Positions 1-8,831 of a stretch of DNA of 64,000 nt are shown piece by piece. Under the pieces are notes generated by a model that saw only the letters and a program-made list of their open reading frames with translations, was not told the DNA's origin and ran no database searches. The DNA is from Elusimicrobia bacterium UBA5214 (lineage in GTDB: Bacteria > Elusimicrobiota > UBA5214), in contig DHVG01000013.1 in NCBI GenBank assembly GCA_002412545.1, positions 150,165 through 214,164 on the forward strand, in the 5' to 3' direction. The position numbers and the translations under genes were made by a program. Every line of letters starts with the position of its first letter. Within the stretch, counting starts at the first letter, position 1.

Positions 1-52
1 AAATTACCTATTGGCTGATGATTATGAATTCCAAAAAGAAAATATATTTTTT

Positions 53-1723
53 TCATTCCTTCTCCTTTGAAGAAAATAGATAATAGTCAATCTCTGGGAA
101 TAGATTGTCAATATCTTCAATCTCTTGCAGATAATTTATTTCCTTTTGACCAAATTCACTTTTTTCTAATATACCAATTAAATTACGGAATCTTTGATAA
201 TGCAAAAGGAAGCGTTGAGTTGCATATTCTTTCGCTTGTCCAGTAGTAACTAAGAAAGGCCAGTCTGAGGATTGAAGAAGCAAAAGTTCACGGGCAGCTT
301 GGTTAAGTAAACCACGGGACACACCTTTTGAATGAGTGTATTTTTTCACCGCTGATTCCATTAACTTTTCCGCTTCATAGATATATGGCCAGAACCACTC
401 GGTTTCTGAATTATACCAGACATAATGTTTCCCACCATTACCCCAAGATGATTCCGGTAAATCAATAACTTCTACTGGATTAGAACAAGTGAAATACTCA
501 CTTAAAGTCATCGCTTTAACATTGGGATTCAAATATATTTTTTTAACCACTTCTTTTAACCAGAAAATTCCTTCAAACCACCAATGTCCAAAAAGTTCTG
601 TATCATACGGTGAAACAACAATTCCGTATTGCCCATTTCTTTTTCTAAAATTAAGAAGGAGGTCTTCTACTAAATGGTTGAAATGGTCAGCGTTCTCGTT
701 AATTTTTAACACTGTATTTTCTGGGACATAGATTTGTTTAAGACCTAAATCAATTTTTCGGTCAGTAATTCGCCAATACTGCAATCCAGAATCAGAATCT
801 TTTTTATGAAATTCGCGATAGTTACCATCACCCGGATATCCCCATTCACCAGACCAAACTTGTAATCCAGTTTCTTTATTCCGGGAAAAAACTGCACAAC
901 CACTCTTCAAAAAATAAGGAAGAAAACTCGTCCCTCGACTTTTTCTTTCACACTCAATTTTTGGTGCTTTTACTTCACCATACGGACCTATTCTTTTCTC
1001 TGCTGAATATGTCTCCATCCCTTCTAAAGCATGTGTATCACAGATAAAATATTCTACTCCTTGTTCAACAAGAAATTCATCCAAAGCTGGTTTATAATAC
1101 TTTTTCCCTGCCTCTTCAAAATAGTATTCCGGCCGATAACCACATTCTGGTAACCAAAAACCACGTGGTCTTTTACCGAAATACTTACGATAAGTTTCTA
1201 TTCCTATCTTAACCTGCGCATAAATTGAAGAATCACATTTTAATAACGGCAAATAACCATGAGTTGCTGTGCTACATAGAACCTCAATACAGTTCTCATT
1301 CTGCAGTTTACGGAAAGCACTAAGCAGATCGCGTTGATATCTTTCATAGTAACTCTTTTTAACTTTAGAAAAAATCGTTCTATAAAAAATTGCCAAACGT
1401 TCATAAGCGTAATCTTTACGAGAAGAAAACTTTCGCGCATCTCTATCTGCACGTTCAATTTCTTTATCCATAAAATGTTCAAAACGACTCAGCAAATACT
1501 GGTCATTCAGTTGTTCCATAAGTACGGGAGTAATACTGATAGCGAACTTTGCTTTAATTCCCTCTTCAAGTAAATCATAAATAATATCTAAGAGAGGAAT
1601 ATAAGTTTCCATTAATCCTTCATAGAGCCATTCTTCACCAAAAGGCCATTCACCTGCCTTCCGGACAAAAGGAATATGACTATGCAACACCAAAGCAAAT
1701 GCACCTACTGATTCGTTATTCAT
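53..1723 (-). CDS. GH57 1,4-alpha-glucan branching enzyme-like protein (DUF1957 type)
   Basis: Predicted glycogen branching enzyme of glycoside hydrolase family 57, cytoplasmic. The N-terminus has the family motif HSHIPFVR. The nucleophile glutamate lies in GFWLPECGY (about residue 193) and the acid/base aspartate in SPYDTELFGHWW (about residue 374). At 556 residues it is near the usual length for the family. I chose the ATG at 1723 because AAAGGAG lies a few bases upstream and the conserved domain begins just after it; an in-frame ATG at 1786 would overlap the upstream gene by 71 bases. It overlaps the EIIA-like gene by 8 bases, so it is probably co-transcribed with the PTS regulatory genes. 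The family assignment is firm; branching rather than amylase activity is inferred from the motif pattern. Confidence 0.88.
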   Translation of the reverse strand: MNNESVGAFALVLHSHIPFVRKAGEWPFGEEWLYEGLMETYIPLLDIIYDLLEEGIKAKFAISITPVLMEQLNDQYLLSRFEHFMDKEIERADRDARKFSSRKDYAYERLAIFYRTIFSKVKKSYYERYQRDLLSAFRKLQNENCIEVLCSTATHGYLPLLKCDSSIYAQVKIGIETYRKYFGKRPRGFWLPECGYRPEYYFEEAGKKYYKPALDEFLVEQGVEYFICDTHALEGMETYSAEKRIGPYGEVKAPKIECERKSRGTSFLPYFLKSGCAVFSRNKETGLQVWSGEWGYPGDGNYREFHKKDSDSGLQYWRITDRKIDLGLKQIYVPENTVLKINENADHFNHLVEDLLLNFRKRNGQYGIVVSPYDTELFGHWWFEGIFWLKEVVKKIYLNPNVKAMTLSEYFTCSNPVEVIDLPESSWGNGGKHYVWYNSETEWFWPYIYEAEKLMESAVKKYTHSKGVSRGLLNQAARELLLLQSSDWPFLVTTGQAKEYATQRFLLHYQRFRNLIGILEKSEFGQKEINYLQEIEDIDNLFPEIDYYLFSSKEKE

Positions 1724-2150
1724 TGCTGGGAACTCCTTTTTTAAGGAAGAAATCTTTAGCGTTGAGAATGTTTTTCCTTCCATCATTAATCACCTGTTCG
1801 ATTAATTCTTCTAAAGATAAATTTACCCTTTTGCTTAAAACAGAAATAAGTAGATACAAGTTAAAACCGCTAACCAATCCACATTTAATATTCTTTTTTT
1901 CTATTTCTTTGACCACTGAAAGTGCAAGATTACATGGTGTTCCACCACACATGTCCGTCAAAATAAGCACCCCTTCCGGACAATTTAACTCATAGATTTT
2001 TTCAATAATTTGTTGTTTAAGTATCTCCGGGTCTTGGTCAGAAAAGAAAGAAAAGGAATAAGTCTTCTCCTGAGGACCAAGAATTTCTATTGCCGATTCC
2101 AACATTTTTTCACCAAAATTACCACGGGTGAGTATAATTACAGTTGTCAT
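1716..2150 (-). CDS. EIIA-Man-like PTS protein lacking the active-site histidine
   Basis: A 144-residue protein matching the mannose-family EIIA fold: N-terminal IIILTRG-like strand and the loop LTDMCGGTPCNLA, which is typical of the family. In normal EIIA-Man proteins a THG motif near residue 10 carries the phosphorylated histidine. Here the codon at 2124-2126 is CGT, giving TRG, so the phosphoryl acceptor is missing. It lies 15 bases after rapZ in the ptsN-hprK-rapZ run. It could be a non-phosphorylated regulatory paralogue that binds a partner. No sugar-permease genes (EIIB/C/D) are nearby, which argues against a transport role. Confidence 0.82.
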   Translation of the reverse strand: MTTVIILTRGNFGEKMLESAIEILGPQEKTYSFSFFSDQDPEILKQQIIEKIYELNCPEGVLILTDMCGGTPCNLALSVVKEIEKKNIKCGLVSGFNLYLLISVLSKRVNLSLEELIEQVINDGRKNILNAKDFFLKKGVPSNE

Positions 2151-2165
2151 CTAATTAGACACTAT

Positions 2166-3017
2166 CTATTTATCTATATCTCGGTGCAAAAGTTTGAGAA
2201 CAAATTTTTTCTTTTCTAAAAATTTTTTTAAAGCATTAGCCACTACTACCGAACGATGTTTACCTCCGGTGCAACCTATCCCAATCGTCAGATAAGATTT
2301 ACCTTCCTTAATATACCAAGGAATAAGAAACTCAATTAAGGAAAAAAATTTTTTTAAAAAACTTTTTCCCACGGGGTTATCCAAAACATATCTTTGAATT
2401 TTTTCCTCATTACCATCAAGATTGCGTAATAAATTTTCATATTGTGGGTTAGGTAAAAATCGCACATCAAAAATTAAATCTACATCTGGTGGTAATCCAT
2501 ACTTGTAACCAAAAGATATAATTGACAGATTAAGAATTCCTTTTTCCATTGGTCTAAGAAATTTAGTAACTACTTCTTTTAACTCACCGGGAGTTAAATT
2601 ACTTGTATCAATAATTTTATCAGCCCTTGCTTTAATTTCGGTTAATCTTTTCCTTTCTTCACGAATACCCTCAATAATGCTTTTACCCAGAGGATGTCTC
2701 CTGCGTGTCTCGGAATATCGACGAACCAAAATCCGCGTGTTCGCTTCAAGAAAAATAATTTTATAATTAAACCCTTGCCGTTTTAATTCATTCAAAAAAT
2801 CAAAAAATGTATCCAAAAATTCACCTTCTCGAATGTCAATGCCTAATGCTACTTTGCTTAATTTGCCTTCCGATTGATTTACAATTTCACCAAATTTTGG
2901 AATTAAAGTAGTAGGGAGATTATCAACACAAAAGAATCCCATATCTTCAAAAGATTTAAGTGCTTGACTTTTCCCGGCACCGGAAATACCGGTAATAATA
3001 AAAAAATTTGTGCTCAT
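2166..3017 (-). CDS. rapZ: RapZ/YvcJ family nucleotide-binding protein
   Basis: A 283-residue RapZ-family protein. In enterobacteria RapZ is an RNase E adaptor that controls GlmS through small RNAs; in other bacteria its role is less clear. The Walker A motif GISGAGKS is at residues 9-16. The conserved C-terminal signature IGCTGGKHRSVVVAN is present. Its length is normal for the family (about 285). The ATG overlaps the hprK stop by four bases (ATGA), indicating translational coupling. The neighbourhood hprK-rapZ-EIIA is a classical arrangement and supports the call. In a species with an amino-sugar-rich envelope a role in cell-wall precursor control is plausible but inferred. Confidence 0.93.
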   Translation of the reverse strand: MSTNFFIITGISGAGKSQALKSFEDMGFFCVDNLPTTLIPKFGEIVNQSEGKLSKVALGIDIREGEFLDTFFDFLNELKRQGFNYKIIFLEANTRILVRRYSETRRRHPLGKSIIEGIREERKRLTEIKARADKIIDTSNLTPGELKEVVTKFLRPMEKGILNLSIISFGYKYGLPPDVDLIFDVRFLPNPQYENLLRNLDGNEEKIQRYVLDNPVGKSFLKKFFSLIEFLIPWYIKEGKSYLTIGIGCTGGKHRSVVVANALKKFLEKKKFVLKLLHRDIDK

Positions 3018-3952
3018 TTTTGTTTCTTCTGCATTAATTTAATTAAGTATTTATCTAATTCTCGGGCAGAATAATATCCTTTACTCTTCAACCGTTGATT
3101 CATCGCTGCTACTTCAATCAAAACAGCAATATTTCTTCCTGGGCGCACGGGAATAACCAATTCTGGTATTTTTACTCCCAAGATTTCTGTATAATTATCT
3201 TCCAAACCTAAACGCTCGTATTCTTTAGATTCATTCCATTCTTCTAAATGGACAACTAATTCAATTCGTGTAGATTCAAGTATCGCACCCATACCGAAAA
3301 GTGTGCGCACATCAATTATCCCTAAACCACGAATTTCCATATGATGGGAAACAATCCCTTTCCCTGAACCAATAAGTACTCCACCAGGTTTTTGTCGTAT
3401 TTCTACAACATCATCAGTGACAAGCATATGCCCGCGTTTAATTAACTCCAATGCTGTTTCGCTTTTCCCAATTGCACTTTCACCAAGAATTAGAACACCT
3501 AGACCATATACGTTGGTCAAAGTTCCATGCATCGTAATAAGCGGAGCAAGTTTTTCTTCTAAATAAGCAATCAATTCAGTAATAAATGGTGGCGTCCCAA
3601 GAGAAGTTAAAAAGAGTGGGACATAGTATCGCTGAGCAATAGTAATTAACTCCCTTAATGGTTGTACGTTACGAGTGATAATTGCACAGGGTGGCTCGTA
3701 AGAAAAAAATTTATCCAAAATTTCAATTCTTTTTTTCTTGGTTAAAAACTGTAGATAACTATGTTCACCACCACCAATAATTTGTATTCGTTCATACCGA
3801 AAATATTTAAAATAACCAGTTAAAGTCAACCCGGGACGATTTATCTCAGTCACTGTGATTTGACGATTCAAACCTTTTTCACCTGCTAACAGTTTTAAAC
3901 ATAAATCTTTACCTTTATCTCGGAACAATTCCTCAACAGTAAATTTGGCCAT
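3014..3952 (-). CDS. hprK: HPr kinase/phosphorylase
   Basis: Bifunctional HPr(Ser) kinase/phosphorylase. The Walker A motif GESAIGKS is near residues 155-162, followed by the family blocks GLGIIDVRTLFG and VRPGRNIAVLIEVAAMN. I prefer the ATG at 3952, giving 312 residues, because AKFTVEELF then lines up with the usual N-terminus; an ATG at 3991 would add 13 residues and overlap ptsN by 20 bases. The upstream AAAGGA is rather far (about 13 bases). The substrate HPr and enzyme I are not encoded in the window, so the phosphorelay must be completed elsewhere. Likely co-transcribed from ptsN to the GH57 gene. Confidence 0.93.
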   Translation of the reverse strand: MAKFTVEELFRDKGKDLCLKLLAGEKGLNRQITVTEINRPGLTLTGYFKYFRYERIQIIGGGEHSYLQFLTKKKRIEILDKFFSYEPPCAIITRNVQPLRELITIAQRYYVPLFLTSLGTPPFITELIAYLEEKLAPLITMHGTLTNVYGLGVLILGESAIGKSETALELIKRGHMLVTDDVVEIRQKPGGVLIGSGKGIVSHHMEIRGLGIIDVRTLFGMGAILESTRIELVVHLEEWNESKEYERLGLEDNYTEILGVKIPELVIPVRPGRNIAVLIEVAAMNQRLKSKGYYSARELDKYLIKLMQKKQK

Positions 3953-3971
3953 TCTTATTGGATAATCCTTT

Positions 3972-4430
3972 CTAATATTTATCTTCTTCATTAATAATTC
4001 TGATTACCTCCTCAGGGTTTTTTGCCTCTTTTAAATTCTGTCGGAAAAATTTATCTTTTAATAGACGTGAGATTTTTGCTAATGCTTTTAAATGTGTTCC
4101 AGCGGCTTCTACCGGGGCAAGGAGAAGAAAAATTAAATATACTGGTTCACCATCTAAAGCGTCAAATTCAATACCTTTTTTCGAAATACCAAAAGCAGCA
4201 ACAATTTCATTTACGATTTCGGTTTTACCATGCGGAATTGCTACACCTTGGCCAATACCAGTAGAACCAAGTTGTTCTCGTTCCATAAGGATTTTCACTA
4301 TTTCTTCCGAATCTTTCACTTTTTTTGCTTTCACTAAGAGATTAACTAATTCTGTAATTGCTTCTTTCTTCCCCCGAGTTTCTAAATCGGTAACAATTGC
4401 TTCCCGACAGAGAAAATCCAAAATTTTCAT
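3972..4430 (-). CDS. ptsN: EIIA-Ntr/fructose-type PTS regulatory protein
   Basis: A 152-residue PTS EIIA domain of the fructose/Ntr class. The phosphorylated histidine is present in GVAIPHGKT (about residue 67), unlike the EIIA-Man-like protein downstream. It stands alone without EIIB or EIIC domains, which fits a regulatory PtsN role in nitrogen, potassium or envelope control rather than sugar transport. It follows lptB, the same order (lptB, ptsN, then the HprK/RapZ group) seen in many proteobacteria, but here rpoN and the hibernation factor gene usually found between lptB and ptsN are absent. The family is certain; the regulatory target is inferred. Confidence 0.92.
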   Translation of the reverse strand: MKILDFLCREAIVTDLETRGKKEAITELVNLLVKAKKVKDSEEIVKILMEREQLGSTGIGQGVAIPHGKTEIVNEIVAAFGISKKGIEFDALDGEPVYLIFLLLAPVEAAGTHLKALAKISRLLKDKFFRQNLKEAKNPEEVIRIINEEDKY

Positions 4431-4447
4431 GTTTACTCCTTTTTCAA

Positions 4448-5167
4448 CTAAAGTTGAAACTTTTCTCCAAAATATAATTTCCTTGCTTCTTGATTAGCCA
4501 AAAGTTCTTCTGCACTACCTTGGAAAAGAATCCTACCTTGATGAATCAAATAAGCACGAGCTGTAATTTTTAAAGTATCTCTTACATTATGGTCAGTGAT
4601 TAATATTCCAATTCCTCTTTTTTTTAGAAATGCAATGATATCTTGGATTTCACTTACAGTAATTGGGTCAATACCGGTAAATGGTTCATCTAAGAGAAGA
4701 ATTTTTGGTTCAATAACTAAAGAACGTGCTATTTCGCAGCGTCTTCTCTCACCACCAGAAAGAAGAAATGCCTTCTGTTTAGCCAAATGAGTTAATCCAA
4801 ATTCTTCCAGAAGAAGAGACAATCTTCTTTTTCGTTCTTGTCTCGTCAACGGTAAAGTTTCAAGTACAGCCAGAATATTTTCTTCAACTGTTAATCCACG
4901 AAATATTGATGGTTCTTGAGGTAAGTAACCGATTCCTCTTTTTGCTTTTTGATAGGTGGGTAAATGAGTAATTTCTCTCTCTTCCAAATAAATCTTCCCT
5001 TCAAGTGGACGAACTAACCCGATAAGCATATGAAAAATTGTTGTTTTTCCGGCACCATTAGGTCCAAGAAGACCAACAATTTCTTTATCTGATAACTCTA
5101 AATTAACCCCATTGACAACACGTCTTGAGGAGTATTCTTTAATTAGATTTTCTGCCCAAAGTTTCAT
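4448..5167 (-). CDS. lptB: LPS export ABC transporter ATP-binding protein LptB
   Basis: Cytoplasmic ATPase that powers LPS extraction from the inner membrane with LptF/LptG (not in this window). It shows Walker A GPNGAGKTT, the Q-loop in IGYLPQEPS, the ABC signature LSGGERRRCEIA and Walker B ILLLDEPF followed by TGIDPI, typical of LptB. At 239 residues it has the standard length. It sits 11 bases after the LptC-LptA fusion gene, giving a compact export module. Gene order kdsD-kdsC-lptC/A-lptB-ptsN is conserved in Gram-negative bacteria and supports the assignment over a generic branched-chain amino acid ATPase. Confidence 0.95.
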   Translation of the reverse strand: MKLWAENLIKEYSSRRVVNGVNLELSDKEIVGLLGPNGAGKTTIFHMLIGLVRPLEGKIYLEEREITHLPTYQKAKRGIGYLPQEPSIFRGLTVEENILAVLETLPLTRQERKRRLSLLLEEFGLTHLAKQKAFLLSGGERRRCEIARSLVIEPKILLLDEPFTGIDPITVSEIQDIIAFLKKRGIGILITDHNVRDTLKITARAYLIHQGRILFQGSAEELLANQEARKLYFGEKFQL

Positions 5168-5178
5168 TACAAATATAA

Positions 5179-6141
5179 TTATTCCTCGGAATAAGTAATT
5201 GTACCCTGCACATTTTCTTCAAAAGATATACGTTTTTCTCTAAGATAAAAAATAACCTTTTCTGCTTGATATTCCCCTCTATGTTTCTCTTCATTCTGAA
5301 AAACTAAAGGTGGTCCTCCGACAAGAATTAATTTTTCATCTTTATCATAATAGTAAGATTCATTACTAATTGCATAATTTTGCCCTTGTTCAATTTTTAC
5401 ATTTCCTTTTGCATATATTTGTTCATCCTTTTCGTAAAAAATAATCTTCCCCGCATTAATTTTTATCTTTTCACCGGTAGTATTCTCCAAGAGAAGTTCA
5501 CTATTCCCCTCCGCTTCAGCGATTTGTTCCTTCTCATTATAAGAAAGATAGTCAGCATTAAGAATAAATTTTTCTTTAGTAAATTTTACCCTGTTTTTGA
5601 ATTCAACGATTGCTTTATCTTGAAAAATTTCCATTTTTTCACTAGAAATATTAAACTTTCTTACTGGATTAAAAGAAGAAGCGTTCTGTTTAATCGCAAT
5701 ATACGCAAAATTGGGTGTCGTCTCTAATCCTTCCCCTTTAATTAAAGTTTCATTTCTTTTTACATCCACAAACGAGGAAGAAAAAAATTTCTTTTCTTGA
5801 CTTGAGTATCTAATTTCATCAGTATTTATTTTTATTTTTTCTTTTAATGATTCCATCTGGACGTTGTTTCTACCTTCCATTTGTTTATTTCTTTCATCAA
5901 TTTTGCCATGCTCAGCGGTTAAACGTGAAATTGCTTCATTCCCTTCATAAAATTTAACTAAAAAATTTTTTAAATAAATTTCATTTTTTTCTTTATTCAT
6001 CTCCACTTTTTCTGCATTCATTTCCCAAGATTTCTTTCCTTCTTCAAAATGAGCAAATTGAAAAGAAGTAATTATCTCTTTCTGCGAAAATACCAAAGTT
6101 GTACTTAAAAGAAGCAAGAAAGTAAATATAATTTTTCTCAT
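5179..6141 (-). CDS. LptC-LptA fusion, periplasmic LPS transport protein
   Basis: A 320-residue secreted or membrane-anchored protein of the LptC/OstA superfamily. It begins with a hydrophobic signal (MRKIIFTFLLLLSTTLVFS). Residues about 25-160 resemble LptC: a short strand-rich domain with repeated KNEIYL- and RNETLI-type strands. Residues about 165-315 look like an OstA/LptA domain with regular beta repeats such as IYAKGNVKIEQG. LptC and LptA are usually separate genes, and no separate lptA lies here, so one polypeptide probably builds the periplasmic bridge. It overlaps kdsC by four bases. The split into two domains is judged by eye from strand periodicity. Confidence 0.8.
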   Translation of the reverse strand: MRKIIFTFLLLLSTTLVFSQKEIITSFQFAHFEEGKKSWEMNAEKVEMNKEKNEIYLKNFLVKFYEGNEAISRLTAEHGKIDERNKQMEGRNNVQMESLKEKIKINTDEIRYSSQEKKFFSSSFVDVKRNETLIKGEGLETTPNFAYIAIKQNASSFNPVRKFNISSEKMEIFQDKAIVEFKNRVKFTKEKFILNADYLSYNEKEQIAEAEGNSELLLENTTGEKIKINAGKIIFYEKDEQIYAKGNVKIEQGQNYAISNESYYYDKDEKLILVGGPPLVFQNEEKHRGEYQAEKVIFYLREKRISFEENVQGTITYSEE

Positions 6142-6671
6142 CGTAAATAGTCACTTACCGTTTTACGCCACAAACCTTTTGCTTTGAGGATTATTTCAAT
6201 AACTTCACGGAATACACCTTTCCCACCCGGAAAAGGAGATACATAATCAACTATTTTCTTTAAGTCCTCCGGTGCATCATTAGGACAGACGGAGAAACCT
6301 ACTCGTTTTAACACTGGCAAATCCATCAAGTCATCACCAATATAAACAACTTCATCTTGTTTTAAAGAAAAATTCTTTAAAACTTCTTTATATGCTACTA
6401 ATTTATCATAGCAATTCTGATATACACAATCAATACCAATTTCTTTTGCTTGTCTTTCTATCTCTTTAGATTCTCTCCCGGTAATCCAGACGAATTTTAT
6501 TCCACTACCCGATTTACGTGCTAAAACAAAACCAAAACGGTCTTTCACATTCCAAAATTTTATTTCTTCCTCTGAATTTAAAACTACTATTTCTCCCTTT
6601 GTAAGTACACCGTCAATATCCATACCAACTAGTTTTATTTTTTTTGCTTTTTCTAATATCTTTTTATTCAT
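6138..6671 (-). CDS. kdsC: 3-deoxy-D-manno-octulosonate 8-phosphate phosphatase
   Basis: HAD-superfamily phosphatase that removes phosphate from Kdo-8-phosphate, the third step of CMP-Kdo synthesis. The catalytic DxD is at residues 18 and 20 in GMDIDGVLT, motif II in ITGRES, and the metal-binding motif is YIGDDLMDLPVL. At 177 residues it is the usual short, cap-less tetrameric form. It lies between kdsD and the lptCA gene and overlaps the latter by four bases, matching the conserved kds-lpt order. No strong Shine-Dalgarno precedes the ATG. Confidence 0.93.
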   Translation of the reverse strand: MNKKILEKAKKIKLVGMDIDGVLTKGEIVVLNSEEEIKFWNVKDRFGFVLARKSGSGIKFVWITGRESKEIERQAKEIGIDCVYQNCYDKLVAYKEVLKNFSLKQDEVVYIGDDLMDLPVLKRVGFSVCPNDAPEDLKKIVDYVSPFPGGKGVFREVIEIILKAKGLWRKTVSDYLR

Positions 6672-6717
6672 TCTCGTATTTCTTCAATACTTCTTTCTAT
6701 CAACTTCAATATTTACT

Positions 6718-7677
6718 TTACACTATCCCTTCAGCTAAAAGGTCACCTTCGTCAATTATACCTATTACTTTACCTTTTTTATCTACTACTGGTAAATTAT
6801 CACAACTTTTTTCTTTAAGAAGCCTCGCTGCTTCAACAGCTAATTTATCGGGAGTTGTCACCAGTGGTTTTTTTGTCATTACTAAAGAAATCCTTTTCTT
6901 TAGTAAATTTCCATCACTTTGCAATCCCCGTCGTAAATCACCATCGGTAAAATAACCAACCAATTTACCGTTTTTATCAACAACATTTACCGCGCCAAGA
7001 CCTTTCTCGGTCATCACAAATAGTGCATCTTTTACAGTTTCATTCTCAAAAATAAGTGGGTTGTCTTCACCAGAACGCATTATATCTTTCACCTGTAAAA
7101 AAAGTTTCTTCCCAATTGTTCCCGCAGGGTGAAAATAAGCAAAGTCCTCTTTTTTTAGTTTTCTTTTTTCTAAAAGAGAAATTGCTAAACTATCACCGAG
7201 AGCAAGACAGGCAGTCGTAGAAGCAGTGGGAGCTAAATTATAAGGACAAGCTTCACGGTTCACTTGAATATCAAGAACAACATCACTAAATTTCGCCAAA
7301 CGTGATTTTCTATTCCCGGTCATCGTAATTAGTTTCAAACCCATTTTCTTAACTAAAGGCAAAATTTGAGCTAACTCGGTTGTTTCTCCCGAATAAGAAA
7401 TTGCTAAAAGGCAATCATCTTTCATTATCATTCCCAAATCACCATGTAATCCTTCTGCTGGATGCAAATAGAATGCTGGTGTTCCAGTAGAAGCTAAAGT
7501 TGCCGCAATTTTCCTTCCTACTAATCCACTTTTACCCATGCCGGTAACAATAACCCGACCACGACAAGAAAAAATTATTCCTACTGCTTTCTCAAAATTA
7601 GTATCAAGACGGGGAATTAAATTATAAATTGCCTCGGCTTCAATTTCTAAAACTTTTTTTGCTCGTTCAATTATCAT
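6718..7677 (-). CDS. kdsD: Arabinose-5-phosphate isomerase (SIS + two CBS domains)
   Basis: Converts ribulose-5-phosphate to arabinose-5-phosphate, the first committed step to Kdo. An N-terminal SIS domain (residues about 35-170) carries GMGKSGLVGRKIAATLAST and the characteristic HPAEGLHGDLGM. Two CBS domains follow at about 205-260 and 270-319. At 319 residues it has family length. It could equally be named KpsF; only one copy is visible, beside kdsC, so KdsD is the natural label. A 46-base gap separates it from kdsC. Confidence 0.93.
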   Translation of the reverse strand: MIIERAKKVLEIEAEAIYNLIPRLDTNFEKAVGIIFSCRGRVIVTGMGKSGLVGRKIAATLASTGTPAFYLHPAEGLHGDLGMIMKDDCLLAISYSGETTELAQILPLVKKMGLKLITMTGNRKSRLAKFSDVVLDIQVNREACPYNLAPTASTTACLALGDSLAISLLEKRKLKKEDFAYFHPAGTIGKKLFLQVKDIMRSGEDNPLIFENETVKDALFVMTEKGLGAVNVVDKNGKLVGYFTDGDLRRGLQSDGNLLKKRISLVMTKKPLVTTPDKLAVEAARLLKEKSCDNLPVVDKKGKVIGIIDEGDLLAEGIV

Positions 7678-7723
7678 TTGAGGTGATTATTTTCTTATTC
7701 TGTCCCAACGGTAACCGTCGGCG

Positions 7724-7936
7724 TTACCAGTTCTCTATAATTGGTCTGACATATGACTTTAAAAGTATCCTCAGGAGAAAAAAAAGAACAACCAAAATAA
7801 TATATATAATCCCAAGTGCACGAAGATGCCACTTCCAAGTCGGCATCCAGAAAGGTAATACTGTTAAACTCGTCCCGCATTTAGAACAATATTTTGCGCT
7901 TTCTTTATTTTCCTGACCACATTTTGGACATTTCAT
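7724..7936 (-). CDS. Small zinc-ribbon membrane protein
   Basis: A 70-residue protein with an N-terminal zinc ribbon (two CPKCG/CSKCG knuckles) and one C-terminal transmembrane helix (about residues 42-62, IIYIILVVLFFLLRILL). I chose the ATG at 7936 because GGGAG lies 8 bases upstream; a TTG at 7951 would add five residues. It separates kdsD from kdsA. Zinc-ribbon plus single-helix proteins are common and mostly of unknown function; I assign none. The short coding length and clear ribosome binding site support a real gene. Confidence 0.72.
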   Translation of the reverse strand: MKCPKCGQENKESAKYCSKCGTSLTVLPFWMPTWKWHLRALGIIYIILVVLFFLLRILLKSYVRPIIENW

Positions 7937-7969
7937 TTTCTTCGCTCCCAATTACTATTTTTAAGTCAA

Positions 7970-8797
7970 CTATCTTTTTATCAATTGGTCAATTGCTTTT
8001 AAACTAGTCAAAAGGTTAAATAATTCTTCTAATTTTAGCATTGTCATTTGGTCAGATAAAGCTCTCTCGGGGTTAGGATGTACTTCCAAAAAAATACCAT
8101 CTATACCACAAGCAACACCTGCCCGAGCAAGATATTCAATAAATTCACTTTCTCCACCACTACTTTTACCTTCTCCTCCCGGTAACTGTATACTATGGGT
8201 TACATCAAAGATTACCGGATAACCAAATGAACGGAGTATCGGCAAACTACGAAAATCAACAACTAAGTTGTTATAACCAAAAAAACTGCCTCGTTCAGTT
8301 AAAATTATTTTTCTATTTTTTGTAGTCTCTACTTTCTCAATAACATTTTTCATTTCTTGTGGACTTAAGAATTGTCCTTTTTTAATATTTACTACTTTAC
8401 CGGTATGTCCAACTGCCAATAGTAAATCTGTCTGCCGACAAAGAAAAGCGGGTATTTGAAGAATATCAACCACTTCTGCAACTGGTTTTACTTCCGAAAT
8501 TTGATGCACATCAGTCAATACGGGGACAGCAAATATTTTTTTTACTTTTTTTAATATTCTTAGACCTTCTTTCAAACCTACTCCTCTAAATGATTTTATT
8601 GAAGAACGATTTGCTTTATCATAAGAAGATTTAAAAATAAACCCAATCCTAAGTCGCGAAGTAATTTCTTTTAACTTTTCAACAATGGAAAGAATCATCT
8701 TCTCCGAATCAATTACACATGGTCCGGCAATAAGAATAAAAGGTTCATTACCACCAATGGTAAGATAATCAATTTTTATTTTCTTTGTTTTTAACAT
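7970..8797 (-). CDS. kdsA: 3-deoxy-8-phosphooctulonate synthase
   Basis: Condenses phosphoenolpyruvate with arabinose-5-phosphate to Kdo-8-phosphate. The DAHP-synthase-family motifs are complete: AGPCVIDSE near residue 25, KANRSS, RQTDLL, TERGSFFGYNNLVVDFR and DVTHSIQLPGG. The cysteine in AGPC is the residue that distinguishes metal-dependent KdsA enzymes from the E. coli-like asparagine type, so this one is probably metal-dependent (family knowledge). At 275 residues it has standard length. It is followed by the zinc-ribbon gene and kdsD, and preceded by kdsB. Confidence 0.95.
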   Translation of the reverse strand: MLKTKKIKIDYLTIGGNEPFILIAGPCVIDSEKMILSIVEKLKEITSRLRIGFIFKSSYDKANRSSIKSFRGVGLKEGLRILKKVKKIFAVPVLTDVHQISEVKPVAEVVDILQIPAFLCRQTDLLLAVGHTGKVVNIKKGQFLSPQEMKNVIEKVETTKNRKIILTERGSFFGYNNLVVDFRSLPILRSFGYPVIFDVTHSIQLPGGEGKSSGGESEFIEYLARAGVACGIDGIFLEVHPNPERALSDQMTMLKLEELFNLLTSLKAIDQLIKR

Positions 8798-8831
8798 TTA
8801 TGACTTTTTGAGGATTCATCCCGAAGGGTAA

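Noticed and set aside
7695..7880. A second minus-strand frame overlapping the zinc-ribbon gene
   Set aside because: It is an alternate frame of the zinc-ribbon gene, which has the cysteine motifs and the better ribosome binding site.
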